Source: JBPOJN01 sp052033505 (GTDB lineage Bacteria > UBA10199 > JACPAL01 > GCA-016699445). From it: a stretch of 6,779 nucleotides of DNA. The DNA is taken from assembly GCA_052033505.1 (NCBI GenBank), contig JBPOJN010000029.1, positions 1 to 6,779 on the forward strand. Reading direction: 5' to 3'. Of the stretch, positions 6,532 to 6,779 are shown piece by piece. Numbering within the stretch: position 1 is the first letter of the stretch; each line of letters begins with the position of its first letter. A program made the position numbers and the translations under genes. The notes beneath the pieces were generated by a model. That model saw only the letters and a list, made by a program, of their open reading frames with translations, did not search any database and was not told the origin of the DNA.

Positions 6532-6779
6532 TCATTTAATTTCCGAACCGCCCCATTCCAGGACGGAAAAACCTTCCCGTTGGAATCGAGGCAAGACTTG
6601 CTCTTTTAAGCCCGCTTTTTCCGCATGGTCCGCCTTCGACCACAACATATAAACGCGAAAAACGCGATCCGGCTGCGGGACAACGGTCATCTTGGCGTAG
6701 GTGTCGCAGTCTTCGTTAAATAAAAAACGCACGTAGCTCACATCATTGGCACTCATGCGCGGATACCAATAGGTAATGA
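6532..6779 (-). CDS. C-terminal part of an unidentified protein, cut by the window edge
   Basis: The frame is open from the right edge to a TGA at 6534-6532. An ATG at 6756 exists but has no ribosome-binding site, and the codons before it read ITYWYPR, so I think the gene starts outside the window. The visible 82 or so residues (for example RFLFNEDCDTYAKM, RVFRVYMLWSKADHAEKAGL, FSVLEWGGSEIK) look like a soluble, mixed alpha/beta domain. I do not recognise the family. It is the first visible gene of a leftward operon: its stop lies 17 nt before the start of the Spy-like gene, and that gap holds the latter's ribosome-binding site. Any promoter must lie beyond the window. Confidence 0.7.
   Translation of the reverse strand, partial: ITYWYPRMSANDVSYVRFLFNEDCDTYAKMTVVPQPDRVFRVYMLWSKADHAEKAGLKEQVLPRFQREGFSVLEWGGSEIK

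Overview
The window looks like chromosomal DNA of a Gram-negative bacterium. It is gene-dense, with mid-50s % GC judged by eye. It encodes a proteobacterial-type (Can-like) beta-carbonic anhydrase, an Uup-type ABC-F ATPase and several Sec-exported or membrane-anchored proteins, one of them Spy/CpxP-like. I cannot assign a genus. I see no phage, IS element, CRISPR array, tRNA or rRNA.

Layout. Positions 33-158 (-) hold a possible 41-codon reading frame that begins inside the end of the next gene. Positions 136-1374 (-) encode a CLC-family anion transporter of the fluoride/proton antiporter (CLC-F) type, starting at TTG. Divergent from it across a 73-bp gap is a type II beta-carbonic anhydrase (1448-2068, +). 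Behind that lies about 470 bp without an intact gene. It is a graveyard: the winged-helix end of an OmpR-type response regulator (2076-2261, with an in-frame stop), then in another frame a piece of a sensor histidine kinase (2266-2400), then an unidentified open stretch (2397-2507). A single-pass anchored protein follows (2541-3050, +). It converges with, and overlaps by 7 bp, a second anchored protein (3044-3574, -). The latter is divergent from uup (3647-5464, +). Uup ends 3 bp from the end of a leftward operon: a gene cut by the window edge (6532-6779), a Spy/CpxP-like small periplasmic protein (6182-6514) and a secreted protein of unknown function (5468-6172).

How the parts fit. The CLC-F transporter (fluoride export in exchange for protons) and the carbonic anhydrase (CO2/bicarbonate) share one divergent control region, which suggests but does not prove a joint link to acid or anion homeostasis. 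The leftward operon is a cell-envelope unit: two of its products have clear signal peptides, and the Spy-like one suggests envelope stress or metal handling. The two orphan anchored proteins cannot be placed in a pathway.

No complete novel system is visible. The best leads are the decayed two-component locus, the unusual ion-path residues of the CLC protein, and the Spy-like operon that continues beyond the right edge.
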